Below, one piece after another: positions 29,430 through 39,473 of a DNA stretch of 64,000 nucleotides. This stretch comes from Isochrysis galbana (taxonomy: Eukaryota > Haptophyta > Isochrysidales > Isochrysidaceae). The notes under the pieces are model-generated. The model ran no database searches. It was not told the DNA's origin and saw only the letters and a list, made by a program, of their open reading frames with translations. Position 1 is the stretch's first letter, and every line of letters begins with the position of its first letter. Location: positions 5,851,685 through 5,915,684 of the forward strand of contig CM030936.1 in the NCBI GenBank assembly GCA_018136815.1, given 5' to 3'. The position numbers and the translations under genes were made by a program.

Positions 29430-29490
29430 ATGTTACCACCCAGGAGCCAACGTCCCCCGATAGCTATCGGGCCCCCCCGATAATACGATC
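29430..29490 (-). repeat. Hairpin repeat shared with 58420-58475
   Basis: CCCCCGATAGCTATCGGGCC is nearly palindromic. On the minus strand it is followed by GACGTTGGCTCCTGGGTGGT, which pairs with plus-strand 58450-58470 (GCGTTGGCTCCTGGGGGGTG after CCGATAGCCATCGG). A conserved small structure at two loci; function unknown. Confidence 0.55.
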
Positions 29491-29639
29491 ATACAAGCCC
29501 CCGAGGTTTGGCCCCATACAATAACAATAAAAAACATCTGAGCGTTAGTACCACTGCTGCCACTAGCCCGGTACTACCACGGCACCCCTCAGCGCACCTG
29601 CCCGTACGCCTTGACGTGTGTTGACTCACAGACACATAC

Positions 29640-29830
29640 GCATATGCACCCCTTCAAATCTCCCCCCTCGCAGACCCCCGGCTCCCGGCTCCCATTTTAA
29701 CTCACCCAAGTTACAATGAGGGAAAACCCAGTGAGGCGGACCGACCTACGTCGGGCGACTCACCATGAAAAGCACCGGGGGGGGGGGGCCTCTCGTCCGT
29801 CGTCCGTGAAGCTGGACGGCCCTTACAGCT
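29640..29830 (+). repeat. Dispersed repeat R1, copy 2
   Basis: Matches the minus strand of 18050-18247 from CATATGCACCCCTTCAAATC through GAGGCGGACCGACCTACG to a G11 tract. It includes a short ATG-initiated frame in neither copy's favour. 29491-29639 holds nothing recognised. Confidence 0.7.
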
Positions 29831-30035
29831 CTCGCCGCGAGCACTCCTCGAGAAATAAAAGATAAAAGACTACGCCTCGAGATACCTGCCACAAGGGTTC
29901 CCGTAGGCGCCTTGAGCCTCTCCCTCCTCATCTCCCTCCTGTCGCCAGCCGCCCCTCTCCGCCCAAACGGGGCCCATTTTTCATCGCACTCCATCGGGGG
30001 GGGGGGTGCAAAATCCCCCCTCTCCCTCTCTCCAT

Positions 30036-30360
30036 TCTCAACTAACTTTATAGTTAGACGCGATGGAGCGCGCCGGCGCGCCTCTCCTCTCCTTCGGGCC
30101 CCCCGCCGAGGGCGGCCCCCCAGCCCCCATGGACCTGTCGCAATCGAAGCGACCGCGTCCGCCGTCAGAGGCCGAGCAGGTGTGTGCGACCCCGGTCGCA
30201 CCCCGCGGCCCGTGGCCTCGGCCACACCCGCCAAGACAGACATGCTGGCCCCCCACATGGGGGGTGGCAGTCTGTAGACCCCAACACACCACCTCCACGA
30301 CCACACTTCCTCATCCTCCATGGGCATGCCTTATGGCAGAGGCCCCTCTCACCCTGGTGA
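30036..30360 (+). mobile_element. MERA-family element, copy E (5' fragment)
   Basis: Hairpin CTAACT/AGTTAG around TTAT (30042-30057), then ATG 30063 opening MERAGAPLLSFGPPAEGGPP with LSQSKRPRP about 25 residues in, shared with copy A. It loses similarity by about 30340. No TSD pair was found and no RT follows. The downstream sequence is an ankyrin-repeat fragment. Confidence 0.55.
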
Positions 30361-30416
30361 CGGTCGCGCTGCCACGGCGGCGCGGCTCGAGACCGGGTGG
30401 GCCAACCAGGGACATG

Positions 30417-30619
30417 CTGCTATTGTACTTGAGCTCCTCAATGCTGGTGCAATGATCGAATCTATGGATGACGAGGGATACACTCCTCTCATTCATGCGT
30501 GCAAGATGGGGCACATTGGAGTGGTCGAAATCCTCCTTGCGAAGGGTGCTCGTGTCAACGACAGGATCCTCCGCTTCACAAACGACCAAGAAATGATTGA
30601 TCTAGTGACGAAATCCTAA
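30417..30619 (+). pseudogene. Ankyrin-repeat fragment (last two repeats)
   Basis: Frame from a possible acceptor (GGGCCAACCAG) to TAA: GHAAIVLELLNAGAMIES, MDDEGYTPLIHACKMGHI, GVVEILLAKGARVND and a short C-terminus (NDQEMIDLVTKS). It is two well-preserved ankyrin units, hence recent or functional. But the upstream sequence is the MERA element, so either the 5' exons lie elsewhere or the gene was split by the insertion. It is not closely similar to the 5.7-kb ankyrin gene. Confidence 0.6.
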
Positions 30620-31306
30620 TTCTATTCATTGGGGCTTTCGTATCTTTGCCTTGGAGGCTAATCTCACTAAAGGTGATAATCGGTTGAGTCGGCTTGAAGG
30701 TTCGTGGTGGCGTTTGACATCTCAGTGTCAGGCGTAGTTGTTGTGGATCGATAAATGATGTGGTTACATAGCTCACGATGCATCATCTCGCGCAAGAATA
30801 TTGCTTTTATGCATGGTGTGAAAAAAAGTACCATAGGGCACCATCACCAGTTGTGCATCGAGGAAGCTTGGCAAGTTTGGAAGACTGACATGAAGCCCGT
30901 AACGAAACGCACAGACACAAAACACGATCTTACGATGCCCATCCACCCGAGTACACCCGATGTGTAACACTATCGTGAAAGTGAAACTAGTGTCGCTGAA
31001 GCCAACGCCGACGAGGAACCCCACACTCCCGTGGAGAAACCTTCTAGACAGAGCGAGCAACGAACCACGGAGGGTCGTATGATTCCGGTATGTTTACGTT
31101 AGTTTCCTGAGCCCAAGGGTCGTCGTGGGGTTTGAAGGGTGCGTGCCGTTCCTCCCTATGAGCTGCGTGGGAGGGTGAGGCTGAGGACACCCAAGACGGG
31201 CAACCAGACGCGCAGCCATGCCGTGTCTCGCTCGGTCACGTAGCCGGCACCGAGGAGCCGCGCGCCCAGACGGCGGCGTAACGTTTCGGCGGGCAAGGAG
31301 GAGTCA
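30620..31306 (+). other. Intergenic; possible Copia-like relic
   Basis: A frame at about 30755-30870 (WLHSSRCIISRKNIAF) faintly recalls the 'IISRNVVF' stretch after Copia integrases, but no other domain supports it. The rest is unassigned. Confidence 0.25.
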
Positions 31307-32368
31307 GTGGACCCATCCCCGGACCAAGCATTTGAATGTTATGATCGGGTAGCAACAGAATCAAATTCGATTGTGATGTTTCAAAAAGTCGATATGGTGT
31401 TGAAGGAAGACTTTGATATAGACGATTATAAAATGATAGTCAAGTTGTATTTCGATGTACGCAATGAATGGGAAATCAAGTATAAGGCTGTACTCGATTA
31501 TAAACAGGAGATGGAGGAGAAATATACAGAGAAGACTCAAAAGCAAAGTGCTCCTGATGCCACTCAAACTGACTGTACCCAAGGGGATGATGTCTATCTG
31601 ATATATATGGGACTATTTGGGATTGCTTTCAGCTGGACCTTGTTTCTTGTAGCTTTGTATATAACCGAGATGAAATTCGCCAATAAAATATTGAGAGAAA
31701 ACGAGCATATAACTAAATTGACCCAGGAGTATAGTCATAAGGTCATAGAAATCCAGAGACGATTGTGCAACTTCAATAACACAAAATCGGTCGTGAATAT
31801 GATCGCACATCGTGATGATCTCATCGGTTTAATGGATGCGTTCTCAGAAACTCTCGATACTCAAAGAGATGGTATTTTTAATGGCCTCATACCACAGAAA
31901 TCACAATTATATCGTCAAATGGAAGAGTATATAAATAGCGATGTGGTGAGTGATGGACACAAAGATATTTTGAAGGATTGCTTGAAACTGATAGATAACG
32001 TCATGTACTCTCACTACCCAACGGATCCCAGAATTGCAGTTTCAGTGCAACGAAACACCTCTGAAAGCCGTCTCAATCGCCTCAAGCAAAGTTTATCAGG
32101 AATCCTGTGCTTCAAAGGGCATAGGATACAGAAGCCGACATATGACTTTATCATTCGTGAGAATGACACACCACGTGATGTATATAAAAAGTTGGACGAA
32201 TTTGTAAAGATAACGGATAACGTGATAAGCTTGGCTAATTTCGTGGACAGTGTGAGGACAGAGCTTGACGCAGTCTACGATATGTACGACCCTCACTTTC
32301 AGCTTATAGAAAGTGCAGTATTTCATTCCCAAACATTCGCACCTACCGCACACCCCCTTGCTACTTGA
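31307..32368 (+). CDS. AT-rich single-pass membrane protein, unknown family (possible viral origin)
   Basis: 353 aa, intronless, visibly richer in A/T than its neighbours (codons such as AAA, ATA and TAT are common; flanking genes prefer GC-ending codons). Residues ~1-80 are acidic and helical (VDMVLKEDFDIDDYKMIV, YKQEMEEKYTEK). VYLIYMGLFGIAFSWTLFL with VALYITEM (~96-122) is one transmembrane helix. After that come long amphipathic helices (NEHITKLTQEYSHKVIEIQ, MEEYINSDVVSDGHKDIL), then a Cys-poor C-terminal domain. No signal peptide. It resembles no family I know; base composition suggests transfer from an AT-rich source such as a large DNA virus or virophage-like element. The first ATG (or GTG) cannot be fixed with certainty. 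Confidence 0.6.
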   Translation: MDPSPDQAFECYDRVATESNSIVMFQKVDMVLKEDFDIDDYKMIVKLYFDVRNEWEIKYKAVLDYKQEMEEKYTEKTQKQSAPDATQTDCTQGDDVYLIYMGLFGIAFSWTLFLVALYITEMKFANKILRENEHITKLTQEYSHKVIEIQRRLCNFNNTKSVVNMIAHRDDLIGLMDAFSETLDTQRDGIFNGLIPQKSQLYRQMEEYINSDVVSDGHKDILKDCLKLIDNVMYSHYPTDPRIAVSVQRNTSESRLNRLKQSLSGILCFKGHRIQKPTYDFIIRENDTPRDVYKKLDEFVKITDNVISLANFVDSVRTELDAVYDMYDPHFQLIESAVFHSQTFAPTAHPLAT

Positions 32369-32592
32369 CGAGGGGTCGCTGTCTTGAGGGTGTCGCTAGG
32401 CAAAAGAGTAAAGAAGGAGTGTGCGGTAGCTTTGGGGGGTCGTCTGTGGTGATTTGGCTACGAAGAGTGGTTTTGTGCCCATAGCGTTTTCGTACATAAC
32501 GTTATCAAGAAGTGCTGTCAATCTCATCGAACAAGAGTACCGCACACCTCTGCTAACTACACACCGCACACCATTCCAAGTCACCATTCCGT
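32369..32592. other. 3' flank, no feature
   Basis: Short spacer between the AT-rich gene and the LRR fragment. Confidence 0.4.
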
Positions 32593-32760
32593 GTGGATGG
32601 TCAATCCCTTGATGGATATGGCCATAATCAATGGCTTCCTCCCCTCAGTGCTGATGGAATTGCCACAAAGATTGAGATGTTTGAGATTGTTGAAGCCTCC
32701 CTTGGAGACGGCCTCGGCAAATGCCTTTACTCCATCGTCGCGAGGAGGAGATGGTGGAGA
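32593..32760 (-). pseudogene. Leucine-rich-repeat fragment
   Basis: The minus strand reads DDGVKAFAEAVSKGGFNNL, KHLNLCGNSISTEG and RKPLIMAISIKG: one and a half RNH1-type LRR units (L..L.L..N.I...G). Upstream of DDG is a 21-bp GTC/TTCCACC tandem repeat (32755-32840) encoding Ser/Pro/Leu, so the gene is interrupted or this is a last exon. Probably not functional alone. Confidence 0.55.
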
Positions 32761-32842
32761 CGACGGTGGTGGAAGAGACGACGACAGTGGTGGAAGAGAC
32801 GACGACGGTGGTGGAAGAGACGACGGTGGTGGTGACAATGGG
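32755..32842. repeat. ~21-bp tandem repeat (GGTGGAAGAGACGACGACG)
   Basis: About four units of GACGACGACGGTGGTGGAAGA with small changes. Flanks the LRR fragment. Confidence 0.8.
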
Positions 32843-33084
32843 GGGGTGATTGACTGCAGACGGCGTCGTTGACCAAGGCCTTCTTTGACAAGACCCCACT
32901 GGCGGCTACAGCAGACACTGTCGACACCAAGCCCCGCGTCGACTGGGTCCCATGCCGGGTTCGCGCGCCATGCGCAGTGGATGCGGCACGCGAGTGTGCC
33001 TATCACGACGTGTTTGCGCTTTTGCAGGAGAAGAGGTGCAGGTGAGACCAGGAGGTGCAGCAGAGGTGCGCATAATACTATCAC

Positions 33085-33800
33085 TTCAATAACTGTCCAA
33101 CTATCATTTTATCAACTGTCCAACTGCCTAACTGTCAAACTGCCCAACTTCCCAACTGTCAAACTGCCCAACTTCCCAACTGTCAAACTGCCCAACTTCC
33201 CAACTGTCAAACTGCCCAACTGCCCAACTGCCCAACTGCCCAACTGCCCAACTGCCCAACTGCCCAACTGCCCAACTGCCCAACTGCCCAACTGCCCAAC
33301 TATCACCTCATCAACTGTCCAACTGCCCAACTATCACCTCATCAACTGCCCAACTGTTATTTCATCAACTGCCCAACTGTTATTTCATCAACTGCCCAAC
33401 TGCCCAACTGCCCAACTATCACCTCATCAACTGCCCAACTGCCCAACTGCCCAACTGCCCAACTGCCCAACTGCCCAACTATCACCTCATCAACTGCCCA
33501 ACTGCCCAACTGCCCAACTGCCCAACTGCCCAACTATCACCTCATCAACTGTCCAACTGCCCAACTGCCCAACTATCATTTTATCAACTGCCCAACTATC
33601 ACTTCATCAACTGCCTAACTGTCCAACTGCCCAACTGTCCAACTGCCCAACTATCATTTTATCAACTGCCCAACTGTCATTTTATCAACTGCCCAACTAT
33701 CACTTCATCAACTGCCCAACTATCATTTTATCAACTGCCCAACTGTCCAACTGCCCAACTATCATTTTATCAACTGCCCAACTGTCCAACTGCCCAACTA
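33085..33800. repeat. Octanucleotide minisatellite (CAACTGCC)n
   Basis: Runs of CAACTGCC broken by TATCACCTCAT or TATCATTTTAT linkers. As 8 is not a multiple of 3, every plus frame encodes the same cycle PTAQLPNC, and every minus frame WAVGQLGS-like cycles. This explains long ORFs on both strands that are not genes. Confidence 0.95.
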
Positions 33801-33831
33801 TCATCAACTGCCCAACTTTCTCCGCACAACG

Positions 33832-34010
33832 CTCCGCACTCTCAACTGCACAACTCTCAACTGCACAACTCTTAACTGCACAACTCTCAACTTCACAACT
33901 CTTAACTGCACAACTCTCAACTGCACAATTCTCAACTGCACAACTCTCAACTACACAACTCTCAACTGCACAACTCTCAACTGCACAACTCTCAACTGCA
34001 CACCTCTCTC
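33832..34010. repeat. CTCAACTGCACAA minisatellite
   Basis: About a dozen 13-bp units (CTCAACTGCACAA, some CTTAACTGCACAA), a sequence variant of the neighbouring octamer array. A CT-rich stretch (34040-34200) follows. Confidence 0.9.
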
Positions 34011-34238
34011 CGCGGCCCACCCGCGCGGCGCCGCCAGCCCTGCCAGCCCTGCCCTCCTCCTCCTCCTTCCTCCTCCTCCTTCCTCCTCCTCCTCCTCCTC
34101 CTGCCCTCCTGCTCTTCCTCCCACTGCACCAGCCTCCGCTTTCTCTCTCGACCGCCCGCCACTTCTCTCTTCGGCCACCCTCTCGACCGCCCCGCCAGTT
34201 GGTTGCTGCATCGCTCTCCACTCGACTTCTCTTCCCGT

Positions 34239-34389
34239 CCATGGCCTTCTTATCCCCTGTTTCTGCCGACGAACGGCCTCTCCCCTTCCTATTCGAACGC
34301 CTGGCCGTCGAGGGGCGGGCGGCGGAGAGGCGGGCGGAGAGGGGAGGGGTGGGGAGAGGAGGAGCCGCACTACCGGGGAGAGGAGGAGC
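34239..34389 (+). other. Possible first exon: MAFLSPVSADERPLPFLFER
   Basis: A CT-rich leader then ATGGCC at 34239 and about 37 plausible codons before GA-rich low complexity and the start of the inverted repeat. It may be the remains of a gene broken by the array. No family recognised. Confidence 0.25.
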
Positions 34390-37300
34390 CGCACACCACT
34401 GCCATTCCAAAAATACAACTGCCCCAACTGCCATTCCAAAAATACAACTGCCCAACTGCCTCTCCAAAAAGACAACTGCCCAACTGCCGCTCCAAAAAGA
34501 CAACTGCCCAACTGCCTCTCCACAAATACAATTGTTCAACTGCCTCTCCAAAAATACAACTGCCCAACTACCATTCCAAAAATACAACTGCCCAACTACC
34601 ATTCCAAAAATACAACTGCCTCTCCAAAAAGACAACTGCCCCCATATTCTGGAGCTCACGCCACCGCGCCCAGTCGGGAGGAGCCGCACACCACTGCCAT
34701 TCCAAAAACAACTGCCCCAACTGCCATTCCAAAAATACAACTTCCCAACTGCCAAACTGCCATTCCAAAAAATACAACTGCCCAACTGCCTACACAAATA
34801 CAACTGCCCAACTGCCCCAACTGCCATTCCAAAAATACAACTGCCCAACTGCCATTCCAAAAACTGCCCAACTGCCTCTCCACAAATACAACTGCCCCCA
34901 ACTGCCATTCCAAAAAATACAACTGCCCAACTGCCTACACAAATACAACTGCCCAACTGCCCCAACTGCCATTCCAAAAAATACAACTGCCCAACTGCCT
35001 CCACAAATACAACTGCCCAACTGCCCCAACTGCCATTCCAAAAATACAACTACCCAACTGCCTCCACAAATACAACTGCCCAACTGCCTCCACAAATACA
35101 ACTGCCCAACTGCCCCAACTGCCATTCCAAAAATACAACTGCCCAACTGCCATTCCAAAAAATACAACTGCCCAACTGCCCCAACTGCCATTCCAAAAAT
35201 ACAACTGCCCAACTGCCATTCCAAAAAATACAACTGCCCAACTGCCATTCCAAAAAATACAACTGCCTCTCCACAAATACAACTTCCTCCCACCGCGCCT
35301 GTCATCACCTCCGCCTGCCGCCTGTCATCACCTGCCATCACCTGGCCTCCCCACACACTGCCCTTGCATCTCCGTCGCAGCAGCTCCTTCTTTCCACCCT
35401 TGTCACAAATGCTACCGCACAAAACACGCCGCCTACCGGACAAGCCGATGGACTGTACCAGGATGGCGCTGGAGATTGTGCTGGACCATATGCGACCTGA
35501 CACCTATCGTATCGTCGTCGCGGGCGACTGGGCGCGGTGGCGTGAGTTCCAGAATATGGGGGCAGTTGTCTTTTTGGAGAGGCAGTTGTATTTTTGGAAT
35601 TGTAGTTAGGCAGTTGTATTTTTGGAGAGGCAGTTGGGCAGTTGTATTTTTGGAGAGGCAGTTGTATTTTTGGAATGGTAGTTGGGCAGTTGTATTTTTT
35701 GGAATGGCAGTTGGGCAGTTGTATTTGTGGAGAGGCAGTTGTATTTTTGGAATGGTAGTTGGGCAGTTGTATTTTTTGGAATGGCAGTTGGGCAGTTGTA
35801 TTTGTGGAGAGGCAGTTGGGCAGTTGTATTTGTGGAGAGGCAGTTGGACAGTTGTATTTTTTGGAATGGCAGTTGGGCAGTTGTATTTTTTGGAATGGCA
35901 GTTGTATTTTTTGGAATGGCAGTTGTATTTTTTGGAATGGCAGTTGGGCAGTTGTATTTTTGGAATGGCAGTTGGGGCAGTTGGGCAGTTGTATTTGTGG
36001 AGGCAGTTGGGCAGTTGTATTTTTTGGGCAGTTGGGAAGTTGTATTTTTGGAATGGCAGTTGGGGCAGTTGGGCAGTTGGGAAGTTGTATTTTTGGAATG
36101 GCAGTTGGGTGGGCAGTTGTATTTGTGGAGAGGCAGTTGTATTTTTTGGAATGCAGTTGGGCAGTTGTATTTTTGGAATGGCAGTTGGGGCAGTTGGGCA
36201 GTTGTATTTGTGGAGGCAGTTGGGCAGTTGTATTTTTTGGGCAGTTGGGAAGTTGTATTTTTGGAATGGCAGTTGGGGCAGTTGGGCAGTTGGGAAGTTG
36301 TATTTTTGGAATGGCAGTTGGGGCAGTTGGGCAGTTGTATTTGTGGAGAGGCAGTTGTATTTTTTGGAATGCAGTTGGGCAGTTGTATTTTTGGAATGGC
36401 AGTTGGGGCAGTTGGGCAGTTGTATTTGTGGAGGCAGTTGGGCAGTTGTATTTTTGGAATGGCAGTTTGGCAGTTGGGAAGTTGTATTTTTGTAATGGCA
36501 GTTGGGGCAGTTGGGCAGTTGTATTTGTGGAGAGGCAGTTGTATTTTTTGGAATGGCAGTTGGGCAGTTGTATTTTTTGGAATGGCAGTTGGGCAGTTGT
36601 ATTTTTGGAATGGCAGTTGGGGCAGTTGGGCAGTTGTATTTTTTGGAATGGCAGTTGGGCAGTTGTATTTTTGGAATGGCAGTTGGGGCAGTTGGGCAGT
36701 TGTATTTGTGGAGGCAGTTGGGCAGTTGTATTTGTGGAGGCAGTTGGGTAGTTGTATTTTTGGAATGGCAGTTGGGGCAGTTGGGCAGTTGTATTTGTGG
36801 AGGCAGTTGGGCAGTTGTATTTTTTGGAATGGCAGTTGGGGCAGTTGGGCAGTTGTATTTGTGTAGGCAGTTGGGCAGTTGTATTTTTTGGAATGGCAGT
36901 TGGGGGCAGTTGTATTTGTGGAGAGGCAGTTGGGCAGTTTTTGGAATGGCAGTTGGGCAGTTGTATTTTTGGAATGGCAGTTGGGGCAGTTGGGCAGTTG
37001 TATTTGTGTAGGCAGTTGGGCAGTTGTATTTTTTGGAATGGCAGTTTGGCAGTTGGGAAGTTGTATTTTTGGAATGGCAGTTGGGGCAGTTGTTTTTGGA
37101 ATGGCAGTGGTGTGCGGCTCCTCCCGACTGGGCGCGGTGGCGTGAGCTCCAGAATATGGGGGCAGTTGTCTTTTTGGAGAGGCAGTTGTATTTTTGGAAT
37201 GGTAGTTGGGCAGTTGTATTTTTGGAATGGTAGTTGGGCAGTTGTATTTTTGGAGAGGCAGTTGAACAATTGTATTTGTGGAGAGGCAGTTGGGCAGTTG

Positions 37301-37411
37301 TCTTTTTGGAGCGGCAGTTGGGCAGTTGTCTTTTTGGAGAGGCAGTTGGGCAGTTGTATTTTTGGAATGGCAGTTGGGGCAGTTGTATTTTTGGAATGGC
37401 AGTGGTGTGCG
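34390..37411. repeat. Large inverted repeat of minisatellite, arms 895 bp
   Basis: Arms 34390-35284 and 36517-37411 are reverse complements. Landmarks add to a constant 71801: 34531 with 37270, 34651 with 37150, 35284 with 36517. So there are no net indels. The unit is CCATTCCAAAAATACAACTG followed by CCCAACTG, with variants GCCTCTCCACAAATACAACT and GCCTCCACAAATAC. The 1232-bp spacer holds ~235 bp of non-repeat sequence (35285-35520), then more of the same repeat in the right-arm orientation (35555-36516). Listed ORFs here are artefacts. Confidence 0.95.
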
Positions 37412-38003
37412 CACCGTCGATTGGTACAAAGAGACCATCCACGATCTTGCCCGCATACACCTCAGCCCACAGAGGCTTCGAGTACTCGAGTTCGATGGAT
37501 TGAGTCGTCACATGAAGGTTGAAACACATCGTATGCATGGCACATACAAGCTGACCATTCACAAGAGGCAACCCATCAAATGTTAGCTTCAGCACCGGTG
37601 GTGCCGAACGTGCTACCTCAAGCTTGATCATTTGTGGAACAGACTGTAACACATCGACCATAGGCGACTCCGATAGGCGACATCCTTCCACTACCAATGG
37701 CCAACGCCGCGCCAATTGCCCTCGACTCACTGGTGGCACGGTCGTTGAAGAAGTAGAAGACGACTGCTTCCTGCAATCGAGAATGGCACCACACGTGCCA
37801 GCTTGCGGTGGTTGTGACGATTCGACCGAGGACGAGTCGACGCGCAGGCAGGGCTCAAAGCACGTCTTGTCGGCCAAGAGGCAGAGGGCGCTATGTAAGT
37901 CATGTTCCGGAGAGAAGATGATGCAATACTCCACAAGGGTGTACCACATGCGGACCGCTTCCATGGATGTGAAGAAGGGCTCTTGTCCACCTCGGGTCTG
38001 CAT
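37412..38003 (-). CDS. Hypothetical protein, 3' end lost in or cut by the repeat
   Basis: ATG 38003 opens MQTRGGQEPFFTSMEAVRMW, then YTLVEYCIIFSPEHDLHSAL, a Ser-rich linker, LARRWPLVVEGCRLSES, VLKLTFDGLPLVNGQLVCAM and EVYAGKIVDGLFVPIDGA, after which the frame passes into the inverted-repeat array. The ~197 unique residues look like a real globular protein, but I do not recognise it. Its ATG is 10 bp from the putative start of the divergent VWD gene, so one of the two starts is probably wrong or an internal exon boundary. Confidence 0.45.
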
Positions 38004-38012
38004 CAGTCGGTG

Positions 38013-38918
38013 ATGGAGCTGGGTACAGAGAGCATGGATCGCCAGGAGTGGTCGTTACTGCTTGACTCATCCGATACGCCCTTGTACCCACAGACCGCGG
38101 GACTGCCCGCGGTGATCAACGACGTCAACTGTGCCGCATACCTCCCCGGCGGCGCGCTCCACGGCGACCCGCACCTCACGTTTGCGCACGGCGGCAAGGC
38201 CGACTTCCGTGGCTGCGACGGCTGCCTCTTCAATGTGCTGAGCACCAATGACCTGAGCGTAAATATACGCACACGAGACGCGTACTTCAATCTCCACGGC
38301 TCGGACGTCCACGGTTCCTTCGTGACCGACGTCTATACCGCGTGGCGAAGCGCAGATGGCACGTGGCTCAACCTCACCTACGCACAGGATGAGGTGGGTG
38401 ATGGCAATTGGGGATGGAACGCGGTACGCGCAACGTGCGCCGGTCGCGCGCTGCGTACTTACCCCAAGTCGCTTGCCTCCTGCGCCGCGGCGCGCCTCAC
38501 GCTCGACTACTCGTCGCTCGTGCTCACACTCCCCGAGTGGACCATCAAGCTCGGCTCGCGGCCCGTGTACGACCGGATCGATGGCCCCAAACACCGGCTC
38601 GACATGAGCTTCGTACCTGTGATGGCCGAGAATCGCCTTAGTGCGTGGCCGCACGGGCTTATCGGGCAGTCCTTCGATGGCGATGCTAAACCGCGCTCTG
38701 GGGCGCAGGACGATTACTCCGCCGCCCATGTCGTGACCAAGGCTATGGCCGAAGGCGCGATCGAGGGCGACTGGCGTGACTACTTGGTCAGTGAGCCCTT
38801 TGCGACCGCCTTCCGCTTCTCGCGCTTTGGCGCTCTACCAGGCACGACCAAGCCACGCGATCTGACGCGCCTCCCCACATGGCACGCACCGCCGCAGAGT
38901 GCCGCCGGTGCCGAATAA
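38013..38918 (+). CDS. VWD-like (von Willebrand type D) domain protein
   Basis: 301 aa from ATG 38013, or an exon from acceptor TACCCACAG at 38093. LHGDPHLTFAHGGKADFRGC corresponds to the VWD opening (GDPH...F.G...F.G). Then come FNVLSTNDLSVNIRTRDAYF, VHGSFVTDVYTAWRSADGTW, AWPHGLIGQSFDGDAKPRSG, MAEGAIEGDWRDYLVSEPFA and TAFRFSRF. Proteins of this layout are often extracellular in algae (recalled, not searched). No signal peptide is visible, so an upstream exon is likely. The C-terminal tail is Pro-rich. Confidence 0.7.
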   Translation: MELGTESMDRQEWSLLLDSSDTPLYPQTAGLPAVINDVNCAAYLPGGALHGDPHLTFAHGGKADFRGCDGCLFNVLSTNDLSVNIRTRDAYFNLHGSDVHGSFVTDVYTAWRSADGTWLNLTYAQDEVGDGNWGWNAVRATCAGRALRTYPKSLASCAAARLTLDYSSLVLTLPEWTIKLGSRPVYDRIDGPKHRLDMSFVPVMAENRLSAWPHGLIGQSFDGDAKPRSGAQDDYSAAHVVTKAMAEGAIEGDWRDYLVSEPFATAFRFSRFGALPGTTKPRDLTRLPTWHAPPQSAAGAE

Positions 38919-39473
38919 ACGCGTCCTTCCACACAACCAAAAAAAAAGATTTTTTTTGTATGTGTATTCAACAAAACTCCCTACCATGAAAAGTTTTTGA
39001 TGAAGCGAGTACGTTTCCACGGGATCGTGATGACCAAACTAGCGTGGTACGTTACTCAGAACAGTCGTATTATTCTCTACTCCACGACATCATTGTGACA
39101 ACGCGATAGATACAACAGTTGGAATCTATTGCACACATCTTCCATTGCCCATCGATATGAAGCCATCTACTTTGTTTCAACGTCCTCATCGCGCGCTACG
39201 TGGACGTCGAGCATTCAGCAAACGCAAAAAGACCGCACATGACATGCGCGCAATGAAACACGTTGAGAATCTATTGCACACATCTTCCATTGCCCATCGA
39301 TTCATGGTGAAGCCTTTCACGGGGAGTGAACACAGGTTTCAGTTACACCTCTGTACGTACTTATACGGGGAGGGGATCGAGCCCAGTCGGCCCAAAGCTG
39401 TCTTGCGGCTCTTTCCGACTCCTCGTCAGCGATGGCGCCTGGCTTGTGTGCACTCGACCCCATCATCCCTCCG
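38919..39473. other. Intergenic with a 34-bp direct repeat
   Basis: A poly-A/poly-T hairpin follows the VWD stop. AATCTATTGCACACATCTTC continuing to CCATTGCCCATCGAT occurs at 39123-39156 and again at 39268-39301. No gene is supported. Confidence 0.6.

Noticed and set aside
33085-33800. Possible CRISPR-like array
   Set aside because: Units are 8 bp with no unique spacers, in a eukaryotic genome; it is a minisatellite.
32885-38003. ORFs of 330-871 codons on both strands
   Set aside because: They are translations of the octamer minisatellite and the inverted repeat, open in every frame; only the unique part 37412-38003 minus is kept.
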